This document shows, one piece after another, positions 15,250 through 23,915 of a stretch of 60,262 nt of DNA (positions within the stretch are counted from its first letter, which is position 1; each line of letters opens with the position of its first letter). The translations under genes and the position numbers were made by a program. The stretch is from assembly GCA_910585995.1 (NCBI GenBank), contig CAJUGG010000057.1:1-60262 (forward strand), given 5' to 3'. The notes below the pieces were generated by a model. The model saw nothing but the letters and a program-made list of their open reading frames with translations. It searched no databases and had not been told where the DNA came from. The stretch is from an uncultured Lachnospiraceae bacterium (GTDB taxonomy: Bacteria; Bacillota; Clostridia; Lachnospirales; Lachnospiraceae).

Positions 15250-17055
15250 ATGATAAGAGACGATATGGAAGAAAGAGAAGAAGAGCGCCAGGAAAGGCCG
15301 CTTAAAAATAAAAGAAGCCAGAAAAAGCGTCCAAAAAGGCGCAGAAGGAGACGCAATCCGCAAGCCATCCCGATCCTGATCGCGATGCTTTTGATCGTGA
15401 TCGTAGGCGGCGTGCTGATCGGCAAGATGCTGTATGATAAATATTCACCGTCCAAAGAACTGGCAGATACCAAAGAATATTTTCAACTGACCGACGACCA
15501 GGAGATCGCGATTCTGTGCGATGATGAATTGTTAGAAGACAAAGGCAGACTGATCGATGGCCGGGTCTACCTGAATGTGGAGACGGTCTATCAACATCTG
15601 AATCCCAGATTTTACTGGGATGCAGCAGAGAATATGTATCTGTATGCACTTCCCACAGAACTGGTCAGTACAGGAGTGGGAAGCAATGAATATACCATAT
15701 CCAAGGCCAAACAGACTGAAGACTATGTGATCCTGCGGGCAGATGGAGAACATGCATTTGTGGCGCTGGACTTTGTGAATAAATATACAAACTTTACCTA
15801 TGAATACTGGGAAGACCCCAATCATGTGCAGATTGTCAGTGAATTTGGCAATAAAGACGTGGTGACGGCGCAGAAAAAAGCGCAGGTGCGTTATCAGGCA
15901 GGGATTAAGAGTCCGATCCTGACGACAGCAGACAAAGGCAGTACGATGTATGTGCTCGAAGAGGACGAAGAGATCGGAGAATGGACGAAAGTCCTGACAA
16001 AAGACGGATATATCGGTTATGTGCGCAACAAACAGATCTCCGCAGTGACACAGGAGACGGTACAGGAGCCAGAGTTTTCCGAGCCGGTCTATACCAATAT
16101 CTCCAAAGACTATACCATCAATCTGGCGTGGCATCAGGTGACGAATCCCGATGCCAATGAGACGATCTATAAAGTGCTTGCAGATGCCAAGGGCCTGACG
16201 ACGATCTCACCCACGTGGTTTTTCTTAAGCAGTGACGACGGAAGTATCGAATCCCTGGCCAGTCAGGATTATGTCAACCATTGCCATCAAAATGGAGTCG
16301 AGGTCTGGGGACTGGTGGAAGATATCAAATACAAAGATACCATCAAGGACTATGAGATCTTTTCCAAGACTTCGAGCCGGCAGAGACTTGTGAGCAATCT
16401 GATCGCACAGGCGATTCAGTATGATCTGGACGGGATCAATCTGGATATGGAATTTATCAAAGAAGACAGTGCAAGAGCCTATCTGGAGTTTGTGCGGGAG
16501 CTGTCCATTATGTGCCGCTTAAACGGCATCGTGCTCTCTGTGGACAACTATGTGCCGGCGCCGCACAATCTGTGCTATAACCGGACCGAACAAGGCGCAG
16601 TGGCAGATTATGTCATCATCATGGGATATGATGAGACGCCGTCCAATTCGGAAGTGGCAGGGAGCGTGGCATCTCTGGGATTTGTGGAAAAAGGAATCCA
16701 GGATACACTGACAGAAGTGCCCAAAGAGAAAGTGATCAACGCTATGCCGTTTTATACCCGTTTCTGGAAGACGGATGAGAATGGCGAAGTGACCTTTGAG
16801 ACATTGGGAATGAATGGCGCAGATGCCAAAGCAGCTAACAATCAGGTAGAGCCAGTGTGGGATGAGACAACACAACAATATTATATCGAGTTTGAATATG
16901 AGGGCAGCATCTACCAGATGTGGATGGAAGAAGAACGCTCGATTGAAGAAAAATTAAAGCTTGTCAAAAAATACGAACTGGCTGGGACGGCCTCCTGGAA
17001 GCTTGGGCTTGAGCGGGCCGGGATCTGGGATATTATCTTAAAATATGTAAACTGA
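15250..17055 (+). CDS. Membrane-anchored GH18 glycosidase with SH3 domain
   Basis: A 601-residue protein. A very basic cytoplasmic start (KNKRSQKKRPKRRRRRR) is followed by one membrane segment at about residues 38-60, so the body lies outside. A domain resembling copper-amine-oxidase N-terminal repeats covers about 75-210, a bacterial SH3-like domain about 220-275 (GSTMYVLEEDEEIGEWTKV), and a GH18 barrel about 290-600. The GH18 catalytic motif DGINLDME is complete, with the proton-donor glutamate. The barrel resembles spore-lytic or YaaH-type enzymes that cut N-acetylglucosamine bonds in peptidoglycan. The ATG at 15250 follows AGGAGGACGTTC. Substrate and timing are inferred. Confidence 0.85.
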   Translation: MIRDDMEEREEERQERPLKNKRSQKKRPKRRRRRRNPQAIPILIAMLLIVIVGGVLIGKMLYDKYSPSKELADTKEYFQLTDDQEIAILCDDELLEDKGRLIDGRVYLNVETVYQHLNPRFYWDAAENMYLYALPTELVSTGVGSNEYTISKAKQTEDYVILRADGEHAFVALDFVNKYTNFTYEYWEDPNHVQIVSEFGNKDVVTAQKKAQVRYQAGIKSPILTTADKGSTMYVLEEDEEIGEWTKVLTKDGYIGYVRNKQISAVTQETVQEPEFSEPVYTNISKDYTINLAWHQVTNPDANETIYKVLADAKGLTTISPTWFFLSSDDGSIESLASQDYVNHCHQNGVEVWGLVEDIKYKDTIKDYEIFSKTSSRQRLVSNLIAQAIQYDLDGINLDMEFIKEDSARAYLEFVRELSIMCRLNGIVLSVDNYVPAPHNLCYNRTEQGAVADYVIIMGYDETPSNSEVAGSVASLGFVEKGIQDTLTEVPKEKVINAMPFYTRFWKTDENGEVTFETLGMNGADAKAANNQVEPVWDETTQQYYIEFEYEGSIYQMWMEEERSIEEKLKLVKKYELAGTASWKLGLERAGIWDIILKYVN

Positions 17056-17063
17056 CAGAGTGC

Positions 17064-18389
17064 TTATCTTTGCACTTGCTGGATCTTCAGTATCACGTCT
17101 ACCAAAAATTCTGTAGTGCTGTTGGAGATTTTTGTAAAGCCGCCGTATTTTTCCGAGACGGCAGTGATGGAAGCAAGGCCGATACCGCATCCGCTGTGTT
17201 TGGTGGAGCGGTATCCGTCCTTGCTTTTTCTGACTTTTCCATCAAAACTGTTGGTAGAGACCAGGTACAGGCTGTTTCCATGGCAGATCTTTGTGGTAAG
17301 GCAGAAATACCGCGCTTCTTCGGGGACTGTCTGGCATCCTGCGATGGCATTTTCCATCAGGTTTCCAAAAAGTGACGCCATATCAAGCTCGGAAAAAGGC
17401 AGCGGGTCTGGTAGTTCAATATGCCAGTCTGTGTGAACTTTTGCCAGGATTGCCCGCTCCTGGTAGTAGCCAAACAGGGCATTTAAGGCGACATTGGCAC
17501 AGTAATGTACGGGGGCGTTTTCGGTAAGACTGGTTTCGTACTCTGCGAGGTGTGCCCGGATACGGTCGATATCACCTGTCTTGGCAAGAGAGACGAGCAG
17601 GACGACAGAATGGCGGAAGTCGTGACGCAGCCTTGCAGTCTGGTGCATGTGTTCTTTGAGGGTGCAGTATTGATGCGACTGCATCTCAAAGAGTCTTGTG
17701 CGCTCTTGAAGCTCTGCATATTCGAGTATGATAAGGACACCCCGGTAAAAAAGCACATAGATCGCTACAAGCATCACAAACATCCCCGCTTCAAACAGGG
17801 GGAAGATCAACAGCATCCGCCCTGCATGGAGCGTGCTGTAGGACTGCGGTACGGCAAACAGGTTGAGGATCAGAAATATGGAGGACAGCACCACCGTGAG
17901 ATACCAGATCCTCGAAAAACCGGGACTGTCCACTGCGCGCTGGAAATGGTGCGTGGCGGGATAGGCAAAAGCTGCAAGTAGCAGGGCAGAGACCCCAAGC
18001 CGGAATAGGGCTGCCTCTAAGGAAAGCTCTGCCGCACTTGAGGACGGGTGGAGTAAAGCATCAAAGGCATAACCAAACTGTACAGGAAAAGTCTCTATTG
18101 CACAGACCCCTACATAGATGGCGAGGGAGCAAGACAGCTCCAGATCCACCGTGAGGCGGTACAGGAAAAAGAACAGCACAAGGGACGGGAGAAGGACCGT
18201 ATTTGCGTCAATAGAAAAAAACGTACAGAGCGAGGCAGCGGCAGCACAGTAAGGCAGGAGTACTGTCGTACACAGAACGGCGGTCTTAGAAAGAGAATAG
18301 TTCATCCGGTTCTTTGCCGGCAGGTAGCAGGATGCTGCGCCGGGCAGGAGTATCAGAAACTGCATCAGCGCCAACAAAAATTTATGCAT
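17064..18389 (-). CDS. GHKL sensor histidine kinase (AgrC-like)
   Basis: A 441-residue sensor. Six or seven hydrophobic segments fill about residues 1-220, as in the HPK10 family of peptide-sensing kinases. The dimerisation segment has the phosphoacceptor histidine in ARLRHDFRHSVV. The GHKL ATPase domain contains NLMENAIAGC (N box) and GCGIGLASI (G box). The gene follows the LytTR regulator at 18402 by 12 nt in the same direction. No AgrB or AgrD peptide gene is next to it, so the signal is unknown. Confidence 0.9.
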   Translation of the reverse strand: MHKFLLALMQFLILLPGAASCYLPAKNRMNYSLSKTAVLCTTVLLPYCAAAASLCTFFSIDANTVLLPSLVLFFFLYRLTVDLELSCSLAIYVGVCAIETFPVQFGYAFDALLHPSSSAAELSLEAALFRLGVSALLLAAFAYPATHHFQRAVDSPGFSRIWYLTVVLSSIFLILNLFAVPQSYSTLHAGRMLLIFPLFEAGMFVMLVAIYVLFYRGVLIILEYAELQERTRLFEMQSHQYCTLKEHMHQTARLRHDFRHSVVLLVSLAKTGDIDRIRAHLAEYETSLTENAPVHYCANVALNALFGYYQERAILAKVHTDWHIELPDPLPFSELDMASLFGNLMENAIAGCQTVPEEARYFCLTTKICHGNSLYLVSTNSFDGKVRKSKDGYRSTKHSGCGIGLASITAVSEKYGGFTKISNSTTEFLVDVILKIQQVQR

Positions 18390-18401
18390 ATACAGCCCTC
18401 C

Positions 18402-19160
18402 TTAGCCAGCTGGCACAGAACGTCTGGCAGAGTGTGTCTGACGCTTCCGTATGTTTTCAAAATGATAGTCTCTTGTCATCTGCTCGATCTTCGCGCTGTC
18501 ACGCACGCGGAGTGGGAATCTCGCGCCGCTTTCCATGATGCAGCAGCCTTTCTCAAAGTCAAGGATGTATTCCGCATTGACTGTGATTCCTTTGTTGACA
18601 GAGATAAAGCGGGTATCGCCTTTTATCTTGTCCATAAATTCCGGCATAGTCATACGGCAGCGCAGCTTCTCACTGTCTGCGAGTGTGATGTTAAGGTAAT
18701 GTGCATCTGTGACAGCAGAGGCGATCTCGTTAAAAAATATACGAACACACTTTCGGTCGATGGTCAGTTCTATGTATTTTGAATCCTGCGGCAATACATG
18801 TACAGCATCTAAGAGCACGTCAAAGATGCGTTCTTTAGAAAAGGGTTTTGTGATATATTCAAAGGCGTGACAGGAGAACGCGTTTGGCATAAAGTCCATG
18901 CTGGAAGTCAAGAACACGAGGAGGCAGTAATTGTCCTGTCTGCGCAGCTGAAGTGCGGCACTGATTCCGTCGATGCCTTCCATATAGATATCCATAAATA
19001 CCAGGTCAAAACCGCCGGATGCAAAGGATTCAAGGAACGTTTCCCCGCTTACAAAAGGGACTGTCTCTATGGAACATCCGATGCTCTCTCCAAAGCTTTG
19101 ACAGAGTCTGTCTATCTCATCCAGACACTTCTGTTCATCATCCACTAAAGCAATCTTCAA
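18402..19160 (-). CDS. LytTR-family response regulator
   Basis: A 252-residue regulator paired with the kinase behind it. The receiver domain starts MKIALVDDEQKCLDEID, with the phosphorylatable aspartate in FDLVFMDIYMEGIDG and the conserved lysine in YITKPF. The C-terminal LytTR domain (about residues 140-235) should bind DNA. The gene is divergent from the large surface-protein gene at 19390. The gap between them holds an inverted repeat over its promoter, so this pair may control itself, the surface protein, or both. Confidence 0.9.
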   Translation of the reverse strand: MKIALVDDEQKCLDEIDRLCQSFGESIGCSIETVPFVSGETFLESFASGGFDLVFMDIYMEGIDGISAALQLRRQDNYCLLVFLTSSMDFMPNAFSCHAFEYITKPFSKERIFDVLLDAVHVLPQDSKYIELTIDRKCVRIFFNEIASAVTDAHYLNITLADSEKLRCRMTMPEFMDKIKGDTRFISVNKGITVNAEYILDFEKGCCIMESGARFPLRVRDSAKIEQMTRDYHFENIRKRQTHSARRSVPAG

Positions 19161-19198
19161 AATTGATTCCCTCTCTGTTCGTATAAAAATCCAAGACC

Positions 19199-19228
19199 AT
19201 TATACCATGGTGCAGGAAATTGCACCAT
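19199..19228 (-). promoter_or_regulatory. Promoter and inverted-repeat operator of the two-component system
   Basis: The -10 box TATAAT lies at 19199-19204 on the minus strand. The -35 region (about 19222-19227) is covered by an inverted repeat with arms ATGGTGCA (19207-19214) and TGCACCAT (19221-19228), perfect over 8 bp with a 6-bp spacer. LytTR regulators usually bind direct repeats, so another protein may bind here. Confidence 0.65.
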
Positions 19229-19281
19229 AACTGATTTTTTATAACATTCCTGCCAGAACATGAACGTTCTTGCCTAAGGAC

Positions 19282-19309
19282 TTGTTTTTTACAGGGATTC
19301 TACTATGAT
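19282..19309 (+). promoter_or_regulatory. Promoter of the surface protein gene
   Basis: TTGTTT (19282-19287) and TATGAT (19304-19309) are 16 nt apart, followed by an 80-nt leader to the start codon. Confidence 0.5.
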
Positions 19310-19389
19310 AAAAATTGGAATTTTCTGTAATAGAAGCTGGCAGGTCTGTCAGTCTTTTGCAGAACAAATCAAGTTGGAGGATCATTGTT

Positions 19390-22206
19390 ATGAAACCTGT
19401 TTTTAGATTAAAAATACATCGCATAGGGGGAGCCTTTCTGTCAGCGGTGATGGTATTGCAACTGTTGTCGGCAGGGGGAGCAGCCGTGTATGCTTCCGAG
19501 CATACAGAAGATTGCGTCGGGGGAAGTGTATCAGGGAATCGGAGTGTCTCGGAGTGCCGCATCTGTCCTGAGGGAGAGAACGTGGATAGCCTGCTGGATG
19601 AGACTGGTATCCGGGCAGCGTCCGGTGTCCTGCGCCAGTTCACAGATCTTGATTTTAGTGATGAGAATACAAGTCCAGGAAATTTGTATACAGACGGCTA
19701 CGAATGGAATGTAGACAGTAAGACGCTTAAGCTAAAGGACACTGCAATCAGCGGGACTGTGACCCTGCCTGACGATACAGTGACGATAGAGACGGAAGGG
19801 GAATGTTCTGTTCATCAGCTGCAAATCAAAGGAGACCCGCAGAAGACGCATCTGATTTTTTCAGGAACGAGTAATTCGACAACGAGTAATCTGACAATTG
19901 AACAGCGACTCGATATCAGTGGAGGCAACAGCAATGCGCTTACAGTCAATGCAAATGCCTGTGTCGTGGCCAATGGCGGTATCAGTATCGGCACAAGCGG
20001 CGGAACGGATTCTGTGATAACCGTAAAAGGAACCCTGACGGCGGAAGGTGCGGATGACATCAGCATCATATCCGCCGGGAGAGTAGTCGTGGCTGACGGT
20101 GGAACGTTGGGTGTTTCCGGGGTAAAAGGCGTGCAGCTTAACGGCATGAGCAGTCAGGGCAGCAGAGATTTCAAAGATGTGTTTACAGTTGAGAGCGGAG
20201 GCTGCTTTACAGCTAATTGCAGCGAGTACAATGTGGTAGTGTACTCCGGCACAGGGAGTTTTTTGGATGGAAGCCATGCGGATCAGGCGATTAGTGTCCC
20301 TGAAGGCTATCTGCCTGCGGACTGTGGGGTGAAGCAGGACACAGACGAGGTCAATCTTATAAAGATAAGCACAGGCGAAGTGTACACAGGATATCTGACC
20401 ATTCACGAAAATCATGACTGGCCGGATGGATGGAATGGAAAAGATGAGATCAGTCACTGGAAAATATGTATATTTGCGGGGTGCGGCAAGACGAAAGATG
20501 AGACGCCGCACAATTTTGACAACAGTACAAAGACGTGTGATGCTTGTGGCGCTGTACTGGATGTCGCTCTGAACAATGCAGTGGGGCTGACCTATAATGG
20601 GAGGGAACACAGACCAGATGTTATCGTTACGATAGATGGCACAACATTGGATAGATCAAAATACAACACGGTTTACAGTGATAACATCAACGCCGGGGAA
20701 GCCACGGTTACAGTTACAGGAAATGGCCTGGTATTCAAACAGACATTGAAATTTCAGATTGCCAAGGCTACGCCCATCATTACCTGGAACGACACGGTAC
20801 AGACTGTGACCTATTCCGGCTGCCCGGCTGTGATCACTCCGCCTGCTGTGACGCTGGCAAATGGCGGAGACTTCGACGGGGAGATACACTATTCCTATGC
20901 AGCGGACAGTTCGGCCGGCTACACTCCCGGCCTGCCCACCAATGCCGGACTCTACACCATCAAAGCCGGCATCGCTGAACAGGACAATTACACCACTGCT
21001 GACAGTACAGATACATTGACGCTGACGATCAACAGAGCAGATTACGCTCCAAACAGGCCGTCGGCTGTTAGAAATGTGGCATGGAAATATAACAAAGTAA
21101 GCATGGTAGAACTTCCGACAGACTGGCAGTGGAAGGAGACAGATCAAGACACAGCTCTAGAGGTTAACGCCCCGGTGACAGTCGCCGCGGTCTATATCGG
21201 AGCGGACAAGGATAATTATAAAAATGTAACAGCGGATGTTACCATCACAAGGTTAGAATGTACTCATGAGAGTACAGAAAGAAGAAACATAGTTGCCGCT
21301 ACCTGCCTGGAAAAAGGCTACAGTGGGGATCTCTTCTGCACAGACTGCGGGATAAAGATCAGTTCTGGCGCATCGGTCGCTGCCACAGGACATGACTGGC
21401 ACATCACCAGTGAAATAAAAGCGACCACCATATCCGAAGGAACAAGAATCTATACCTGTTCAAACTGCGGTATCACCCGAAAGGAGTCTGTTCCCAGACT
21501 GCCGCAGGATTCTCATATGCACAGCTACAGTGTGAAGGAGACAAAAGCTGCAACTTGTACAGAAAACGGCGTGATGACTTATAGCTGTTCTTGCGGGGAT
21601 TCTTATACGGAAAATATTCCTATGCTTGGACACAACTATGAATCCAAAGTGACACGGGAACCGACGGTTTTCGTAGAGGGCGAGATGACCTACACCTGCA
21701 GCCGCTGCGGTGACACTTACACAAAACCGATCGACAGGCGAGAGGATACTCCCTCTAAACCAAGTGGCGGACGAAAGAGTAGGAAACCCTCCGCTGGAGA
21801 CGATACTATCAGAGAAACAGAAGAGAGTAAGCCAGAAGAAGCAGAGAATGCAGAAGATAAAAGTGTTGTGACCGTTGGCAGGATCACCTCTCCTGTCATA
21901 CGCTCAGAACCCACAAAGACAGACAGCGAGACTAAAGATCTGCAGACCGAACAGACACAGAAAGAAGAAGAGACAGATAAAACGGAAGATGAAAACATCA
22001 TGACTGCCTCCGGGAACAATCTTTCAGCCGTTCCGTCAGAACCCGAAGTGACAGATGCTCTGGCTGAAGAACCGCAGAGAGAGCAGTCGCAGATGCCGTG
22101 GTGGATCATCCTGATCTTGATACTGCTGATCATATTAGCCATCCTAGTTTTCTTAGCAACGAGAAAGAAAAAAGAAGAAAAGGAAGAAGAAAAGGAAGAA
22201 GAATAG
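19390..22206 (+). CDS. Large membrane-anchored surface protein
   Basis: A 938-residue surface protein. A signal peptide covers about residues 1-37. The N-terminal half is rich in Gly, Ser and Thr and looks like a beta-solenoid made of short repeats. MBG-like domains follow (GLTYNGREHRPDVIV ... NAGEATVTV, and a second about 100 residues later). Three segments then each carry cysteine pairs such as CTDCG, CSNCG and CSRCG, which look like small metal or disulfide knots. An acidic linker precedes a C-terminal membrane helix (WWIILILILLIILAILVFLA) and a charged tail; no LPXTG sorting motif is seen. The ATG at 19390 follows TTGGAGG. An adhesive role is inferred. Confidence 0.75.
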   Translation: MKPVFRLKIHRIGGAFLSAVMVLQLLSAGGAAVYASEHTEDCVGGSVSGNRSVSECRICPEGENVDSLLDETGIRAASGVLRQFTDLDFSDENTSPGNLYTDGYEWNVDSKTLKLKDTAISGTVTLPDDTVTIETEGECSVHQLQIKGDPQKTHLIFSGTSNSTTSNLTIEQRLDISGGNSNALTVNANACVVANGGISIGTSGGTDSVITVKGTLTAEGADDISIISAGRVVVADGGTLGVSGVKGVQLNGMSSQGSRDFKDVFTVESGGCFTANCSEYNVVVYSGTGSFLDGSHADQAISVPEGYLPADCGVKQDTDEVNLIKISTGEVYTGYLTIHENHDWPDGWNGKDEISHWKICIFAGCGKTKDETPHNFDNSTKTCDACGAVLDVALNNAVGLTYNGREHRPDVIVTIDGTTLDRSKYNTVYSDNINAGEATVTVTGNGLVFKQTLKFQIAKATPIITWNDTVQTVTYSGCPAVITPPAVTLANGGDFDGEIHYSYAADSSAGYTPGLPTNAGLYTIKAGIAEQDNYTTADSTDTLTLTINRADYAPNRPSAVRNVAWKYNKVSMVELPTDWQWKETDQDTALEVNAPVTVAAVYIGADKDNYKNVTADVTITRLECTHESTERRNIVAATCLEKGYSGDLFCTDCGIKISSGASVAATGHDWHITSEIKATTISEGTRIYTCSNCGITRKESVPRLPQDSHMHSYSVKETKAATCTENGVMTYSCSCGDSYTENIPMLGHNYESKVTREPTVFVEGEMTYTCSRCGDTYTKPIDRREDTPSKPSGGRKSRKPSAGDDTIRETEESKPEEAENAEDKSVVTVGRITSPVIRSEPTKTDSETKDLQTEQTQKEEETDKTEDENIMTASGNNLSAVPSEPEVTDALAEEPQREQSQMPWWIILILILLIILAILVFLATRKKKEEKEEEKEEE

Positions 22207-22212
22207 GTAGCG

Positions 22213-22255
22213 AACCGCCGCATATATTTTAGGTAAAGTATATGCGGCGGTTTTT
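22213..22255 (+). terminator. Terminator of the surface protein gene
   Basis: AACCGCCGCATATA (22213-22226) pairs with TATATGCGGCGGTT (22239-22252), followed by TTTTTG. The hairpin ends only a few bases before the start of the broken amidase gene. Confidence 0.9.
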
Positions 22256-22257
22256 GT

Positions 22258-22962
22258 GTGTTGGAAAGAAAAAAATGGGAATTATTGATGTCAGTGGTAT
22301 TGATTCTATGTGCGTGCATCTTAGCTGAAAAAGGCTGGGAGCGGGCTTCAAGCAGGCAAGTAAAGTCCGCAGATCCCAAGTGGACTGTGGTGATTGATGC
22401 AGGACATGGAGGAAACGACCCTGGTAAGATTGGCGTGGATGATTCACTGGAAAAAGATCTGAATCTTATTATTGCTAAAAAAGTGCAGAAGATTCTGCAG
22501 CAACAAGAGATTGAAGTGGTGATGACACGGGAATCGGATGCAGGATTATACGAAGAGTAGACTTCCAATAAAAAAGTGCAGGATATGAAGAACCGTTGCC
22601 TGCTGATCAATCAGACACAGCCTGACTGTGTGGTCAGCATCCACCAGAACAGCTATCACGAAGAATCGGTCAATGGGGCGCAAGTCTTCTACTATGGAAC
22701 TTCTGACGAAGGAAAGAGACTGGCAGAGACCTTACAGGAGAAGCTGGTCTCCTATGTTGACCCTGAGAATCATCGGCAGGCCAAAGCGAATGAGAGTTAT
22801 TATCTGCTGAAAAAGACAGAAGTGCCGATTGTGATTGTGGAGTGCGGCTTTCTAAGCAACTGGGAAGAAGCCAAAAAGCTACAAGAAGACAGCTATCAAA
22901 ACCAGATCGCCTGGGCAGTGGCGATGGGAATTTTATCGTATCTGGAGGAAGGGGCGGAGTGA
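22258..22962 (+). pseudogene. cwlD: CwlD-like amidase interrupted by an amber codon
   Basis: An N-acetylmuramoyl-L-alanine amidase of the CwlD type, which in spore formers helps to make muramic lactam in the cortex. A membrane signal segment is followed by VVIDAGHGGNDPGKIG and, after the break, by SIHQNSYHEESVNGAQVFYYG and VIVECGFLSNWEEAKKL, the usual zinc and catalytic parts. The reading frame is intact except for a single TAG at 22558-22560, directly after GLYEE and before TSNKKVQDMKNRC, where homologues usually read through with an acidic residue or serine. Nothing else is lost. The start is uncertain (GTG 22258, TTG 22261 or ATG 22288). It could be a recent nonsense mutation, a sequencing error or a suppressed stop. 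Confidence 0.85.
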
Positions 22963-23064
22963 ATAGTTTTTAACACAATAATATAATATATTCTTCCTGA
23001 ACTGTCAGCCATGAATGACCTGGAGATTTTGGCAATCCAGGGGATAAAGAACAGTTAGCATACG

Positions 23065-23364
23065 GTGAACAGATTGTGTGAACAATATCAGATTCCCCAT
23101 GCGGTCTTTTCTTTTGAGGAACTTTGTAATACAGAGATTGATATGGTCTATGTTGCGGTTCCCAACTTTCTTCACTTCGAATACTGTAAAAAAGCTTTGG
23201 AAAACGGTTCCTGCTATTTCAGCAAGGATGTGTACAAAGAACTGAAAGGGGATAACAAGGAGCTGATGATCATCCCGGATGCGGTCCATACGGATTTGTA
23301 TGACCAAATGGATATCATTCCGTTTGACAAGATGTCGGAATTTTTTAAAGACAATTTGAAGTAA
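23065..23364 (+). pseudogene. Chimeric remnant: oxidoreductase fragment joined to hydrolase tail
   Basis: A 99-codon frame made of two unrelated pieces. The first half (IPHAVFSFEELCNTEIDMVYVAVPNFLH ... KKALENG) matches the N-terminal NAD-binding domain of Gfo/Idh/MocA oxidoreductases. From about position 23210 the text changes to YFSKDVYKELKGDNKELMIIPDAVHTDLYDQMD and IPFDKMSEFFKDNL, the C-terminus of an alpha/beta hydrolase. Neither catalytic core is complete. No good ribosome binding site or ATG is present. This looks like a deletion junction left over from loss of the genes that once lay here. Confidence 0.75.
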
Positions 23365-23431
23365 GTCATGAGGGAATGAGTGAAGCTACCACTATTGACA
23401 AATCCTTACTGGAAGGAATATACTTGAGATA

Positions 23432-23492
23432 GTTAGCAAAAACTAACATTGAAGTAGCTGCTTTTTAAAAGAATGGATTAGTATTTGCTAAC
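23432..23492 (+). promoter_or_regulatory. Paired TTAG-N6-CTAA operator-like sites
   Basis: Two near-identical palindromes lie in opposite orientation: GTTAGCAAAAACTAAC (23432-23447) and ATTAGTATTTGCTAAC (23477-23492), 45 nt from centre to centre. Both have TTAG/CTAA arms and a 6-nt spacer. The pattern resembles operators of DtxR/MntR-type metal repressors, and the next gene encodes a metal-binding protein; the identity of the regulator is inferred. The remaining sequence of 23365-23563 shows no gene. Confidence 0.55.
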
Positions 23493-23563
23493 CCATAAAA
23501 TAGAAAATCGAAGGTGAATGATTTCTATTTGTCATATCTCAGGAAGGTAAAGGAGGGTACTCT

Positions 23564-23821
23564 ATGGTAAAGATCGTGGTAGGAATAGAAGGAATGGCCT
23601 GTAGTATGTGTGAGGCACATATCAACGAGGCTGTAAGGAATGCCTTTCAGGTAAAGAAAGTAACAAGCTCACATACAAAGAAGCAGACGGTCATTCTTGC
23701 AGAGAAGGACATTCCGGAGCAGGAACTGAAAAGCGTGGTGGCAAAGACGGGATACAATGTCGTATCTGTAAGGAGTGAGCCGTATGAGAAGAAAGGGCTA
23801 TTTGGAAGGTTTGGGAGGTGA
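23564..23821 (+). CDS. Heavy-metal-associated (HMA) domain protein
   Basis: An 85-residue protein with one HMA fold (about residues 1-67). The metal motif is GMACSMCEAHI, a variant of GMxCxxC that in the family binds copper, zinc or similar ions. The C-terminal tail (EPYEKKGLFGRFGR) is basic. An AGGAGGG is 6 nt before the ATG. The gene stands alone here; related small HMA proteins often accompany Feo or P-type ATPase genes, but a metal ATPase is found only 8.7 kb downstream. The paired TTAG-N6-CTAA sites upstream suggest metal-dependent expression. Confidence 0.85.
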   Translation: MVKIVVGIEGMACSMCEAHINEAVRNAFQVKKVTSSHTKKQTVILAEKDIPEQELKSVVAKTGYNVVSVRSEPYEKKGLFGRFGR

Positions 23822-23873
23822 TTTGTATATGTTATACGAGTATAAGCAACAAAATTTTTGTGCAAAATCACCT

Positions 23874-23903
23874 TTGAATTTTATTGAGATAAAGGCGTAC
23901 AAT
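23874..23903 (+). promoter_or_regulatory. Promoter of the MATE-ABC operon
   Basis: TTGAAT (23874-23879) and TACAAT (23898-23903) are 18 nt apart. Transcription should begin at about 23910, immediately before the first leader hairpin. Confidence 0.6.
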
Positions 23904-23915
23904 ATATAAGAAGAA

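Noticed and set aside
22558..22560. TAG as a pyrrolysine codon
   Set aside because: No pyl genes are in the window, the position is not known to need pyrrolysine in amidases, and a simple nonsense mutation is far more likely.
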